Virus record (IMG/VR): IMGVR_UViG_3300032308_002092
Span: 87,208-151,207 of that record
Length of the DNA: 64,000 nt
Direction: 5' to 3' (one strand)
DNA from: a virus
Part shown: positions 7,025 through 13,487 of the stretch, one piece after another
How the letters are laid out: each line of letters begins with the position of its first letter
Position numbering within the stretch: the first letter of the stretch is position 1
Notes under the pieces: generated by a model
Databases searched by the model: none
The model's input: only the letters and a program-made list of their open reading frames with translations
Told to the model about the DNA's origin: nothing
Translations under genes and position numbers: made by a program

Positions 7025-7184
7025 CTTTTATACAATGCCCCCTGAAGTAGTAGCCTTGTTTATCTAGGCACTCTTTTCTGTCTTGATCGATACACGACTT
7101 CACCATAAATAGAAACATCACAGAAACTAAGATCGTCAGCGCCAAGCTGTATGCAAACCTTGTCACGTAATTGTCCTTATCCAT
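7005..7184 (-). CDS. Small membrane protein, 59 aa
   Basis: ATG 7184 to TAA 7005. One transmembrane helix (about residues 10-28, SLALTILVSVMFLFMVKSC) with three Cys in the short C-terminal part (C31, C39, C51). It fills the gap between two larger genes and overlaps the next start. Function unknown. Confidence 0.6.
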   Translation of the reverse strand: MDKDNYVTRFAYSLALTILVSVMFLFMVKSCIDQDRKECLDKQGYYFRGHCIKDGKFID

Positions 7185-7187
7185 AGC

Positions 7188-7976
7188 CTACTCTTGTTGT
7201 GCTTTATTGAGATGGTCGGCAGCTGCTCTAGTCCACTCCACGTAGATTTGATCAGGGTACAGTCTGCCGAACCACGTTATGTCGCAGCCCGGAGTCCAGA
7301 AGTACCAGTTCCAGGTAGGGTGGTCGTTTAGCGCGTTGTTCCTAGCTGCTTTAGATCTGTTTGCTTCTTCTTGTAGCTTTTGCAGATCACCTTTTAGGTA
7401 GTAAAGTACTGCGTCTTCCATGCCTCTTATTGTTTCAAAGGCTTTGAGAACGTGTTTCTCCCATAGTTTACCAACGCCGTGTTGTCTATTGAGCATCAGC
7501 GTAGCATAAACTAAGTTCAACTGGTAGTGCTTGTAGACTGTAAGTGCCTCAATCAAAGCAAGTGGGCCTCTCAACCAATTGAGCAAGAAGTACCATATGA
7601 TGCGCCAGCCAGCAAAGTGCATCTTTAGCTTAAGGGTTGGGATACAGGCTATCAGCTGAGCAAACCCCAGTACTCCCAGCTTGTTTCGGCCATCTGTGGA
7701 CGACGGTGTTATCAGCCCACCAGTTTTAACTACGTATCTAAGCATAAGGATGTGGTCGATGGTTGACCCGCCAAGCATAGCACCTAGGAACATGTCCCTG
7801 CTAGATGAGTTTGGGTAATCCTTTTGCGCTATTGCCGCTTCTGGGTTGCGCCAGACTCTGCCGTCTCGGTCAATGCACTGAGACACGTATAGAGATGCTT
7901 CGTAGTCGCCAACATGAGAAAACATCCCTGCGTATAGGGTGCTGTCGCCATGTACTTCTTTGTATTTTGGGTTCAT
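7188..7976 (-). CDS. Hypothetical protein with hydrophobic helices, 262 aa
   Basis: Largely helical; residues about 110-160 contain several hydrophobic segments (FAGWRIIWYFLLNWLRGPL, IEALTVYKHYQLNLVYA), and the C-terminus is Trp-rich (HPTWNWYFWTPGCDITWF). An aspartate-rich N-terminal half carries SQCIDRDGRVW. The length and conserved-looking aromatic core suggest a real enzyme or membrane-associated protein, but I do not recognise it. Its leader is long and contains hammerhead 1 and copy a of the 17-nt element. Confidence 0.65.
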   Translation of the reverse strand: MNPKYKEVHGDSTLYAGMFSHVGDYEASLYVSQCIDRDGRVWRNPEAAIAQKDYPNSSSRDMFLGAMLGGSTIDHILMLRYVVKTGGLITPSSTDGRNKLGVLGFAQLIACIPTLKLKMHFAGWRIIWYFLLNWLRGPLALIEALTVYKHYQLNLVYATLMLNRQHGVGKLWEKHVLKAFETIRGMEDAVLYYLKGDLQKLQEEANRSKAARNNALNDHPTWNWYFWTPGCDITWFGRLYPDQIYVEWTRAAADHLNKAQQE

Positions 7977-8027
7977 ATATCCTCCTACTCAGGGTTATAC
8001 CGAGAGGGTGGGGTGGTGTGGGCGCGC

Positions 8028-8042
8028 CGTAGCAGTGTCAGG
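8028..8042 (-). repeat. 17-nt intergenic element, copy a
   Basis: Plus strand cgtagcagtgtcagg, immediately 3' (on the transcript) of hammerhead 1 and upstream of the 7188-7976 gene. The flank after the core is GGCGCGCC rather than the CCC of the other copies. Confidence 0.65.
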
Positions 8043-8046
8043 TGTA

Positions 8047-8104
8047 GACTCGTCAGTCGCGTATACAACGCGAGACCAAGAGCGTGGCTACTCTTGGTTT
8101 CGTC
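8047..8104 (-). ncRNA. Type II hammerhead ribozyme 1
   Basis: Read on the minus strand: GAC (open helix II), GAAA, stem III CCAAGAG/CTCTTGG with an 8-nt loop, TC cleavage site, stem I TCGCG/CGCGA, CTGACGA, GTC closing helix II. The core differs from the commonest form only at position 7 (C for U), which hammerheads tolerate. It begins 1 nt after the stop codon of the 8106-8612 gene. Self-cleavage would separate that message from the downstream cistron. Confidence 0.88.
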
Positions 8105-8105
8105 T

Positions 8106-8612
8106 TTAGCCAACCAAAGCCCTAAGGTGCTCTGGGATTGAGGAGAGGTCGAGTTGCTTTGCTTTGTTTTGGCGAGGGGTCTTAGCTGGCTTGCTAGCTA
8201 CCATCTCAGCCCTAACATTAGCAATGAAGTTTTTCACTTCAACGATCTTAGTTTCTTCTGCGCCTGAAGCAATAAGATTCTTGAGTACCTCAGTTGCTTG
8301 CTTGATCTGTGGGTTAGTACGGCTACCAGGGTTTTTAGCTTCATACTTGCCGCCGCCGTTGATCTGAGGTGCCTTATTGAACCAGTTAGCTACGACGCTA
8401 GAAGCGTAAGACCTGAGTGCTTTGTCGTCATCTAGCTTACCAGCCGAGCGCTGTGCCAAGACGACTTCGCCAGAAATGAAGCCTTCAAGCATAAGGCTAA
8501 CGATCTCACGACGTTGCTCTTCAGTTACGTACGAAGAAATGGGGGCACTACTATTAAAACTAGAACCAAGGACCTGCTTAGTATACGTTACGACCGCTTC
8601 ATTTTGTTTCAT
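8106..8612 (-). CDS. Paralogous family A protein, copy 1
   Basis: 168 residues from ATG 8612; the longer frame back to 8636 lacks an SD, whereas AGGAG lies 8 nt before this ATG. It shares with the 16919-17365 and 20305-20754 products a helical EEQRREIVSLMLEGFISGEV segment, a central WFNKAPQINGGGKYEAKNPG / SR block, and a C-terminal LSSIPEHLRALVG. This copy has a longer insert (RSAGKLDDDKALRS) and an extra basic linker (KPAKTPRQNKAKQ). The central motif looks like a small nucleic-acid- or protein-binding module, but the function is unknown. It lies between hammerhead 2 (upstream) and hammerhead 1 (downstream). Confidence 0.8.
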   Translation of the reverse strand: MKQNEAVVTYTKQVLGSSFNSSAPISSYVTEEQRREIVSLMLEGFISGEVVLAQRSAGKLDDDKALRSYASSVVANWFNKAPQINGGGKYEAKNPGSRTNPQIKQATEVLKNLIASGAEETKIVEVKNFIANVRAEMVASKPAKTPRQNKAKQLDLSSIPEHLRALVG

Positions 8613-8637
8613 GGTAAAACTCCTATATAGAAACATT

Positions 8638-8692
8638 GACTCATCAGTGCTGGAACCTACCAGCAGATACCCTTGGTATCGGGTATTTCGTC
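8638..8692 (-). ncRNA. Type II hammerhead ribozyme 2
   Basis: Minus strand: GAC, GAAA, stem III TACCC/GGGTA with loop GATACCAA, TC, stem I TGCTGG/CCAGCA with loop TAGGTT, CTGATGA, GTC. All core residues are canonical. It sits 1 nt after the stop of the 8694-8909 gene and about 25 nt before the SD of family A copy 1. Stem III is nearly identical in hammerheads 4 and 6, while stem I differs by compensating changes. Confidence 0.93.
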
Positions 8693-8693
8693 A

Positions 8694-8909
8694 TTAGTCT
8701 ATTGCTGCGTAGTCATCTGGGAAGAAGGTTTCTTCTTCCATCTGACGGCTATTGAAGTCTAGCTGCTCATACACATCGTCTTCATAGTCGGACAAATAGA
8801 TATAATCTTGGTTGATTTGCACCGTGTTCACGACCATACCATCGGGCATAACCACGGTTGAATTAGGATCTTGTTGCGAAAGAATCTTAATGAGTTCTGA
8901 AACCAGCAT
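8694..8909 (-). CDS. Hypothetical acidic protein, 71 aa
   Basis: N-terminal LVSELIKILSQQDPNSTVVM resembles the start of small phage proteins with a helix then beta-hairpin; the rest is very acidic (SDYEDDVYEQLDF, FFPDDYAAID). SD GGAGG precedes ATG 8909. No defined function. Confidence 0.65.
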   Translation of the reverse strand: MLVSELIKILSQQDPNSTVVMPDGMVVNTVQINQDYIYLSDYEDDVYEQLDFNSRQMEEETFFPDDYAAID

Positions 8910-8934
8910 ATCAAACCTCCTTTATTTACTTGTG

Positions 8935-8953
8935 CATATTGATTCGGGAATCA
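8935..8953 (-). promoter_or_regulatory. TTCCCGA motif in a perfect hairpin
   Basis: TGATTC and GAATCA pair around the motif on the minus strand, followed by AATATG and, 15 nt later, the SD of the 8694-8909 gene. Confidence 0.4.
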
Positions 8954-9355
8954 TGACCTGAGTGTTAGTCTAGTTCCATCTGGCATCGTCGTATAGCTTA
9001 CGTCGGATGGTAAGGCACTGGTCACTCTAGTGAAGGTTTCTAGTTGCTTGCCTTTACCATCGAACGATCGCGCGCAGCCTGTGCCATCACACAAGATGAA
9101 TGAGTCTTGGTTGTAAGTCTGAGCCATGCTCTTCATCAAGTCAAACAACGACCAGCCTATGGTGTTAGGCGAACCACTTACAAGCCAAACATTCTCCATC
9201 TGATCTTTGTAAGATCCTCTGACGTACGTAGTTTTAAACCCATTCATCCTAATGAAGAAGCCTAGCTGCTCATGATCCTGCATATTTCTAATGTCGTCTT
9301 TGTCGCTTTTGTCTGCGGAGATCAGAGCGAAGATAGTATCTAAATCTAGTTTCAT
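8951..9355 (-). CDS. Hypothetical protein, 134 aa
   Basis: Mixed alpha/beta protein with GFFIRMNGFKTTYVRGSYKD and a Cys pair in CDGTGC; no family recognised. It starts 1 nt after the stop of a small membrane-protein gene. Confidence 0.65.
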   Translation of the reverse strand: MKLDLDTIFALISADKSDKDDIRNMQDHEQLGFFIRMNGFKTTYVRGSYKDQMENVWLVSGSPNTIGWSLFDLMKSMAQTYNQDSFILCDGTGCARSFDGKGKQLETFTRVTSALPSDVSYTTMPDGTRLTLRS

Positions 9356-9356
9356 G

Positions 9357-9518
9357 TTAACCCCACTTTCGTTTGTTTGCTAAAACACAAAGTACACCAA
9401 AGAATAAAGATATTAAGAACTTGAAAAAAGCATACTCAAGATTGCCGTTAATCAAATCAAACCATCCAAATACCTGTAGGAAGATACTTACGATAAACAG
9501 CGCGATGGCTAAGTTCAC
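9357..9518 (-). CDS. Two-helix membrane protein, 53 aa, GTG start
   Basis: GTG 9518 follows AAGGAGAG. Two hydrophobic helices (about 3-18 ALFIVSIFLQVFGWF and 32-47 FKFLISLFFGVLCVLA) with a basic C-terminus (NKRKWG). The GTG overlaps the stop of the 20-residue ORF upstream. Size and topology would suit a holin or holin modulator, but that is inference. Confidence 0.6.
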   Translation of the reverse strand: MNLAIALFIVSIFLQVFGWFDLINGNLEYAFFKFLISLFFGVLCVLANKRKWG

Positions 9519-9577
9519 TTGCCTCTCCTTACGATCAGGAGGATCGCGGTAATTATTTTCTTAAAAAAGTCAATCAT
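9515..9577 (-). CDS. 20-residue amphipathic cationic peptide
   Basis: ATG 9577 behind AAGGAGAGAAAG; the peptide is MIDFFKKIITAILLIVRRGK. Its end overlaps the next start (GTGA) and its start overlaps the previous stop. It looks like a short membrane-active helix of the toxin or phenol-soluble-modulin sort. Alternatively it only couples translation between neighbours. Confidence 0.45.
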   Translation of the reverse strand: MIDFFKKIITAILLIVRRGK

Positions 9578-9719
9578 CTTTCTCTCCTTCTTTTTCTGGG
9601 TGAAATTTATCGAGCACCTTAGCGAAGATCATCAGCAGCAGTACTGTTACTGCGAGCCCACCGATTATTGATATCGGTATCGCGACTCCAATAGCTATAA
9701 CGTAAAGCAATATACTCAT
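9570..9719 (-). CDS. Small membrane protein, 49 aa
   Basis: ATG 9719 overlaps the stop of the upstream gene (TAATG). One long hydrophobic helix (about 3-33) and a charged C-terminus (HPEKEGEKDD). First of three overlapping mini-genes encoding membrane peptides. Confidence 0.6.
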   Translation of the reverse strand: MSILLYVIAIGVAIPISIIGGLAVTVLLLMIFAKVLDKFHPEKEGEKDD

Positions 9720-9913
9720 TAGCTAACTTCCTCGCTTTCCTCGTAGATGTACCAGTCATTGGGCTTAAGACTAGCTGTCTTCTGCTCATACTCGTGTTTG
9801 CCGTATGAATACGCGAAGGCTCTGCCGTTCCAAACTATGAACGGAGCTGGGTGATCTTTGTGTGAGATCTTAGCTCCCTTGAGGGCCTCAATCAATGCTT
9901 CTTCTAGAGTCAT
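9719..9913 (-). CDS. Hypothetical protein, 64 aa
   Basis: Starts at ATG 9913 (GGAG 7 nt upstream) rather than at an in-frame TTG. Sequence MTLEEALIEALKGAKISHKD, then an aromatic beta-segment (FIVWNGRAFAYSYGKHEYEQ), suggests a compact domain like the small DUF proteins of other myoviruses. Function unknown. Confidence 0.65.
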   Translation of the reverse strand: MTLEEALIEALKGAKISHKDHPAPFIVWNGRAFAYSYGKHEYEQKTASLKPNDWYIYEESEEVS

Positions 9914-9915
9914 GA

Positions 9916-10056
9916 TCAGCTCCAATCGTTAGGGTCTTTGTTTTTGCCCTTGACTTCTTCGTAGAAGATAATACAAAGCAATCCCACCATGAAGATGCCA
10001 CCAAAGAAACCCGCTATAGAAATTGCAGCCATGAATCCTGTTAATGCTGAGTCCAC
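9916..10056 (-). CDS. Small membrane protein, 46 aa, GTG start
   Basis: GTG 10056 with AGGAGAG upstream. One transmembrane helix (GFMAAISIAGFFGGIFMVGL) extending into LLCIIFYEEV; the tail ends PNDWS, faintly like the PSDW ends of the Gly-rich family nearby. Confidence 0.55.
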   Translation of the reverse strand: MDSALTGFMAAISIAGFFGGIFMVGLLCIIFYEEVKGKNKDPNDWS

Positions 10057-10060
10057 GATA

Positions 10061-10411
10061 TTACTCTCCTAGTATTTGTTGCTCTATTTGTTGCGTCATA
10101 TATTTGTCTAACGTGAACTGAATAACATGGTTGTGAACATCTTTTACCTTTAGATAAACCGAATGAGGTGTTAGATCGCCTCTTGAATTCAGATAGCAGT
10201 TCGCTACTAGCTTAAAGGAATAAGGGGTTTTTGGATGTTTTATGGTCTTAGATACTGTGGTGTACGACTTACCTTTTCGCTTAGCACACTCTTTAACAGC
10301 ATAATGGTAGTGAGAGATAAGGGCGTCTAGGGTAAATTCGCTGCCTTCTACTGGACCCAGGCTTAGGTCTATGATTGTTCTATGCTCTCCAGTAACCGTA
10401 AATAAACACAT
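10061..10411 (-). CDS. Hypothetical protein, 116 aa
   Basis: Beta-rich with a Lys-rich loop (CAKRKGKSYTTVSKTIKHPK) and a helical C-terminus (YMTQQIEQQILGE). No family recognised; start ATG 10411 lacks a strong SD. Confidence 0.6.
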   Translation of the reverse strand: MCLFTVTGEHRTIIDLSLGPVEGSEFTLDALISHYHYAVKECAKRKGKSYTTVSKTIKHPKTPYSFKLVANCYLNSRGDLTPHSVYLKVKDVHNHVIQFTLDKYMTQQIEQQILGE

Positions 10412-10441
10412 GTTGCTAACCCCTACTCGTTATCGTTGAAT

Positions 10442-10460
10442 AGTATTGGTTTCGGATACT
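10442..10460 (-). promoter_or_regulatory. ATCCGAAAC motif in a short hairpin
   Basis: AGTAT / ATACT can pair around CCGAAACCA on the minus strand, in the gap upstream of the 10061-10411 gene. Confidence 0.4.
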
Positions 10461-10696
10461 CACTTAAGGTCTTGTGTCTCTGAGTAGAGAAGGTGTGACA
10501 TAGAGTCCATCACCACAAGAGTACTCTGCTTGCCATACTTAGACACCATGTCTGCCTTGAGGGAGCGAAACTCAGCTCTACACTTCTCTCGCTCTGCGAC
10601 TTCTCTGAAGTATTGTCTACCCTCGGCGGCCTCGTAGTAAGAGAGATCAGCTATGGATACTATAAATTTTTTGATTAGCTCGCAATTGTAGTTCAT
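10460..10696 (-). CDS. Hypothetical protein, 78 aa
   Basis: Starts at ATG 10696, 7 nt after TTGGAGG; the frame further upstream reads through the leader hairpin. Charged helical protein (YYEAAEGRQYFREVAEREKC). No family recognised. Confidence 0.6.
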   Translation of the reverse strand: MNYNCELIKKFIVSIADLSYYEAAEGRQYFREVAEREKCRAEFRSLKADMVSKYGKQSTLVVMDSMSHLLYSETQDLK

Positions 10697-10703
10697 GCAA
10701 CCT

Positions 10704-10727
10704 CCAATAAGATATTGGATCGGGATC
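10704..10727 (-). promoter_or_regulatory. CCCGA motif and SD-adjacent hairpin
   Basis: The minus strand reads GATCCCGAT, then a 6-bp hairpin CCAATA/TATTGG (loop TCT, 10704-10718) that runs into AGG of the SD for the 10460-10696 gene. Confidence 0.5.
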
Positions 10728-10956
10728 ACCTATCGGATGGGTTGCCGTGGCCGTTATCGCATAAGTCTTCTCCACAGCCAGCGCCACCGCCACACCCATC
10801 ACCATAACCGTTGCCATCGCCATAGCCATCACCACTAGGGCTGCAATTACTTAAACCACAGCCATAACCATCGCCGCTTTTCTTAATATAGTTGTCACCA
10901 TTGGGTCTACCGTAATGGTAACCGTAGCTAAAACCATCTATTTCTAGAGATTCCAC
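10726..10956 (-). CDS. GDGYG-rich protein, family G copy 1
   Basis: 76 residues, GTG start. After the family N-terminus (SLEIDGFSYG) the chain is Gly/Asp/Tyr/Cys-rich with GDGYG and GYGDG units and no hydrophobic core; it ends NPSDR. Eight Cys distinguish it from most siblings. Composition suggests a disordered or calcium-binding, RTX-like chain, but the nonapeptide spacing of true RTX repeats is missing. Function unknown. Confidence 0.75.
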   Translation of the reverse strand: MESLEIDGFSYGYHYGRPNGDNYIKKSGDGYGCGLSNCSPSGDGYGDGNGYGDGCGGGAGCGEDLCDNGHGNPSDR

Positions 10957-10962
10957 GATAGC

Positions 10963-11181
10963 TCACCAATCAGATGGGTAGTGATCGAACCGATCTTCGG
11001 TGCCACTACCGCAACCATCACCATACTCATCGCTATGTCCATCACCTCTGCCATAACCGTCGCCGTCAGCAGTGCCACCACTTAAACCCCAACCATCACC
11101 ATCGCTGTAAGTATGACTATCGCCGTTGGCCATGCCGTAACGATCGCCGTAACCAAAAGCATCTATTTTTAGAGATTTCAT
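10963..11181 (-). CDS. GDGYG-rich protein, family G copy 2
   Basis: 72 residues beginning MKSLKIDAFGYG and ending HYPSDW. The middle carries GDGWG, GDGYG and GDGHS units. It lies 6 bp upstream of copy 1, so the two are co-transcribed. It has Ala where the family Gly follows the Asp. Confidence 0.75.
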   Translation of the reverse strand: MKSLKIDAFGYGDRYGMANGDSHTYSDGDGWGLSGGTADGDGYGRGDGHSDEYGDGCGSGTEDRFDHYPSDW

Positions 11182-11201
11182 GGTTTATTCTCAGTCTGAG
11201 A

Positions 11202-11537
11202 TTAAAGCCACTTATTCAAGTCAGCTTTCATCACAAAGATATCCTTACCGAAGATCGTACCAGCTTCGTTTAGCACAGTCTCAGCCTGAGGACCTTCGAC
11301 GCACAGCTGGCCGAGACCCTTGGTCGTACCCCATCGGTGGATGTTGTAGGCGTTGTCAAGCCTGATTCTCTCGCTGGAGAGGCGAGTAACGAAGCCGATG
11401 AATACCCAACCGCGATCCATGACTGCGATGACTAGATCGCCGTTCTCATAGTCAAGCTTAGGCTGAGGTGCGCCTCGCAAAGACTCCTCAACCTGACTGT
11501 TGATTACATAATTACCGAATAACTTACTCTTAGCCAT
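11202..11537 (-). CDS. Hypothetical beta-barrel-like protein, 111 aa
   Basis: Strong AAAGGAGG SD. The sequence DYENGDLVIAVMDRGWVFIG / FVTRLSSERIRLDNAYNIHRW has the alternating pattern of a small SH3/Sm-like barrel; WGTTKGLGQL follows, then a helical end. Many myoviruses carry such small barrels of unknown role. It interrupts the family G series. Confidence 0.7.
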   Translation of the reverse strand: MAKSKLFGNYVINSQVEESLRGAPQPKLDYENGDLVIAVMDRGWVFIGFVTRLSSERIRLDNAYNIHRWGTTKGLGQLCVEGPQAETVLNEAGTIFGKDIFVMKADLNKWL

Positions 11538-11560
11538 AATAAACCTCCTTTGTTTCTGTC

Positions 11561-11578
11561 TATATTTATATCGGAAAT
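11561..11578 (-). promoter_or_regulatory. TTTCCGATATAAATA site
   Basis: The minus strand has TTTCCGA directly followed by TATAAATA, matching the -10 region of T4-type late promoters by eye, 30 nt upstream of ATG 11537. Confidence 0.45.
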
Positions 11579-11594
11579 GATACTCTGTGGACCG

Positions 11595-11675
11595 TTACAA
11601 TCCTCTTTCGCTGTTATACATCAGAAATACAATCGCAACAGTGAAACCAAGTATAAGTAGCGCAAATACACTCAT
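11595..11675 (-). CDS. 26-residue membrane peptide
   Basis: ATG 11675 overlaps the upstream stop (TAATG). Almost entirely one hydrophobic helix (VFALLILGFTVAIVFLM) with a short YNSERGL tail. Too small to classify. Confidence 0.5.
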   Translation of the reverse strand: MSVFALLILGFTVAIVFLMYNSERGL

Positions 11676-11890
11676 TAAGAAATCTCGCTTGCTTCTACGT
11701 ATTGGCTGAAGATTTCTGGGTATCTTTGTACGTAACCGTTGTCTTCTAGGAAGTAGTACAGAGCTACACCAGGTGGTACTTCGTCATCGAAGTTGCTCCG
11801 CCAAGCGTAGTCTTCGAAGTCACTCGTAGTTAATCCCGTGACCTTAACACACAGCTTATCTACTTTGTTCATGTAAGACTTGAAAGACAT
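11675..11890 (-). CDS. Hypothetical protein, 71 aa
   Basis: Acidic, helical with aromatic residues (DFEDYAWRSNFDDEVPPGVA, LYYFLEDNGYVQRYPEIF). Coupled to the 26-residue membrane peptide. No family recognised. Confidence 0.6.
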   Translation of the reverse strand: MSFKSYMNKVDKLCVKVTGLTTSDFEDYAWRSNFDDEVPPGVALYYFLEDNGYVQRYPEIFSQYVEASEIS

Positions 11891-11923
11891 ACAAACCCCT
11901 TATTGAAGACACCCCATCGTTGG

Positions 11924-11947
11924 GATATATAATCTGGTTTCGGGATT
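11924..11947 (-). promoter_or_regulatory. TCCCGAAAC motif with AT-rich box
   Basis: The minus strand reads AATCCCGAAACCAGATTATATA downstream of family G copy 3 and about 35 nt upstream of the 11675-11890 gene. Confidence 0.4.
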
Positions 11948-11948
11948 C

Positions 11949-12143
11949 TCACCAGTCTGATAGATCATCGTAGCCATAACAGTCACCGTAGCTCTCTCCA
12001 TCACCATTTCCATAGCCGTATCCGCTACCACTACCGTCGTATTCTGTAATGATGATGATATTAGGGCCTTCAGAGCCGCTGTCGCCGTCACCGTTATAGT
12101 GGCCGTCACCACAACCCCAGCCATCTATTTCTAGCTTGTCCAT
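11949..12143 (-). CDS. GDGYG-rich protein, family G copy 3
   Basis: 64 residues, shortest of the seven: MDKLEIDGWGCG at the start, DDLSDW at the end. Unlike its siblings it carries a hydrophobic insert (PNIIIITEY) in the middle, followed by GSGSGYGYGNGDG. Confidence 0.75.
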   Translation of the reverse strand: MDKLEIDGWGCGDGHYNGDGDSGSEGPNIIIITEYDGSGSGYGYGNGDGESYGDCYGYDDLSDW

Positions 12144-12149
12144 TGCTCT

Positions 12150-12389
12150 TCACTTATCTGACGGGCCGTGATGGCCCTTGCCACTGCCATCTCCAACAAC
12201 GAGATCTTGCCCCAGACAATTTAGATCATAACCATAGCCATCGCCATTAGGGAGGCTGTCTCCGTAGCCACAGCCATACCTCTCTCCATCGTAGCCATAA
12301 CCATAGTTCCCATGGACACCACTGCCATCGCCGCAGAAGTAACCGTGAAAGCGTCCATAACCTAAGCCGTCTATGTCTAGCTTGTCCAT
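12150..12389 (-). CDS. GDGYG-rich protein, family G copy 4
   Basis: 79 residues: MDKLDIDGLGYG start, GPSDK end. The central part contains NYGYGYDGERYGCGYGD and NGDGYGYD. It is 6 bp from copy 3. The C-terminal Trp of the other copies is Lys here. Confidence 0.75.
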   Translation of the reverse strand: MDKLDIDGLGYGRFHGYFCGDGSGVHGNYGYGYDGERYGCGYGDSLPNGDGYGYDLNCLGQDLVVGDGSGKGHHGPSDK

Positions 12390-12392
12390 GGT

Positions 12393-12689
12393 TTATGCTT
12401 TACGCTTCTTCTTTTGGCCGTCTTTGATGGCCTGAACCTCTGCTTGGTCAAGCGGGACACCGTGGCGGTACCAGCTATCACCCCACACCGCGCCGTCTTC
12501 CCAGTAGGTTATAGCAGGGCTACCCTCACGATGTAACCTACCTTGGCAATACCAATACTCGGTGTCTACCTTGCCGTCTTCGCTATAGTAGACAATGGCA
12601 GGGCCATCCACACGATGTGGAACACCCTCCTCCAGGTATCGCTCGGACTCTACCTTACCGTTTTCGTAGTGTTTCTTAACGCACTCCAT
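12393..12689 (-). CDS. MORN-like repeat protein
   Basis: 98 residues with three imperfect repeats of about 20-25 residues: YENGKVESERYLEEG, then PHRVDGPAIVYYSEDGKVD / YWYCQGRLHREGSPAITYWED. The HR-x-DGPA-x-x-Y-x-DG pattern is common in phage and bacterial MORN-variant proteins, which form beta-hairpin ladders. A basic tail (KDGQKKKRKA) ends it. It lies inside the family G cluster and may act with it, though this is only position-based. Confidence 0.7.
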   Translation of the reverse strand: MECVKKHYENGKVESERYLEEGVPHRVDGPAIVYYSEDGKVDTEYWYCQGRLHREGSPAITYWEDGAVWGDSWYRHGVPLDQAEVQAIKDGQKKKRKA

Positions 12690-12701
12690 AAATCTCCTTG
12701 A

Positions 12702-12941
12702 TTACCAATCTGAAGGCATGTCATGATCATCACCTGAACCCCAGCCGTTGCCGTGGTTGTAGGACGTATCACCATAGCCAACACCATCGCGATAAATTGG
12801 GTGATAGCCACGACCATGGAGATCACTGCCACCATTGCCCCAGCCATCCCCACTCGCCATGGAGTATTCACCTTCTCCCTCGCCGTTACCATCCCACCAA
12901 CAGTCTGGTGAGCCGTCGCCATCTATGTCTAGCTTTTCCAT
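12702..12941 (-). CDS. GDGYG-rich protein, family G copy 5
   Basis: 79 residues: MEKLDIDGDGSPDCWWDGNG, with a Trp-rich N-terminal part, then GDGWGNGGSD and GVGYGDTSY; ends MPSDW. This copy has more Trp and His than its siblings. Confidence 0.75.
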   Translation of the reverse strand: MEKLDIDGDGSPDCWWDGNGEGEGEYSMASGDGWGNGGSDLHGRGYHPIYRDGVGYGDTSYNHGNGWGSGDDHDMPSDW

Positions 12942-12948
12942 AAGTTAG

Positions 12949-13215
12949 TTACCAATCTGAGGGTTCTAAATCTTCCCCATCACCAGCACCATCTCCACCG
13001 GTGTCGCCACCAGAACCGTCGCAATAACCATCACCGCCGAGGGTGGTATAACCGCTGCCTCTTCCGTCGCCGGTTCCAGTGCCGCAGTCGCCGTCGCCAT
13101 AGCGATCGTCTGGTATAGAGGGGCTATAGCAACCTATACCGCCGTCCCCATTAGGGGACGTTCTGTCTACACCACAACCAAATCCATCCACAGCGAGCTT
13201 GCTTTCTAATATCAC
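12949..13215 (-). CDS. GDGYG-rich protein, family G copy 6
   Basis: 88 residues from GTG 13215; ESKLAVDGFGCG aligns with the family start, and LEPSDW ends it. The body is GDG/GTG/GGD-rich with fewer Tyr, and is the most RTX-like of the set (GGDGYCDGSGGDTGGDGAG). Confidence 0.75.
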   Translation of the reverse strand: MILESKLAVDGFGCGVDRTSPNGDGGIGCYSPSIPDDRYGDGDCGTGTGDGRGSGYTTLGGDGYCDGSGGDTGGDGAGDGEDLEPSDW

Positions 13216-13227
13216 TTAATATGTCCT

Positions 13228-13461
13228 CTACCAGTCAGAAGGGTCACCCTCAGGCTGTATCTCATGGAATTGGATGAATGTCATAGAATCGGATTTTGTG
13301 AGTTCGTGTTCGCCGTAGCCATAGCCGTCACCATTTGGTTTGGTTCTGCCTATGAAGCTATCTGGCGTTTTTACGCCCTCTCCAAAGCCGTCGCCATGTA
13401 TCCTACCGTATTGACCATAGCCGTAGCCAACTCCGTCTACGATCGTCTCGCCTATCTTCAT
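13228..13461 (-). CDS. GDGYG-rich protein, family G copy 7
   Basis: 77 residues: MKIGETIVDGVGYGYGQYG start, GDPSDW end. The C-terminal third (KSDSMTFIQFHEIQPE) is ordinary sequence not seen in the other copies. Its start codon lies in a 37-bp direct repeat whose second copy is at 13891-13927. Confidence 0.75.
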   Translation of the reverse strand: MKIGETIVDGVGYGYGQYGRIHGDGFGEGVKTPDSFIGRTKPNGDGYGYGEHELTKSDSMTFIQFHEIQPEGDPSDW

Positions 13462-13487
13462 GGGTCCTCATATCCATTAAAGCTGCC
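13451..13487. repeat. 37-bp direct repeat, copy 1
   Basis: Covers the start of family G copy 7 and the end of the 13458-13862 gene. It matches 13891-13927 with one mismatch (tgggtcc against taggtcc). Confidence 0.85.

Noticed and set aside
10647-12943. Other-frame and opposite-strand ORFs rich in Met/Ala/Val or His across the family G cluster
   Set aside because: They mirror the low-complexity GDGYG codons, lack an SD and lack the conserved ends seen in the chosen frame.
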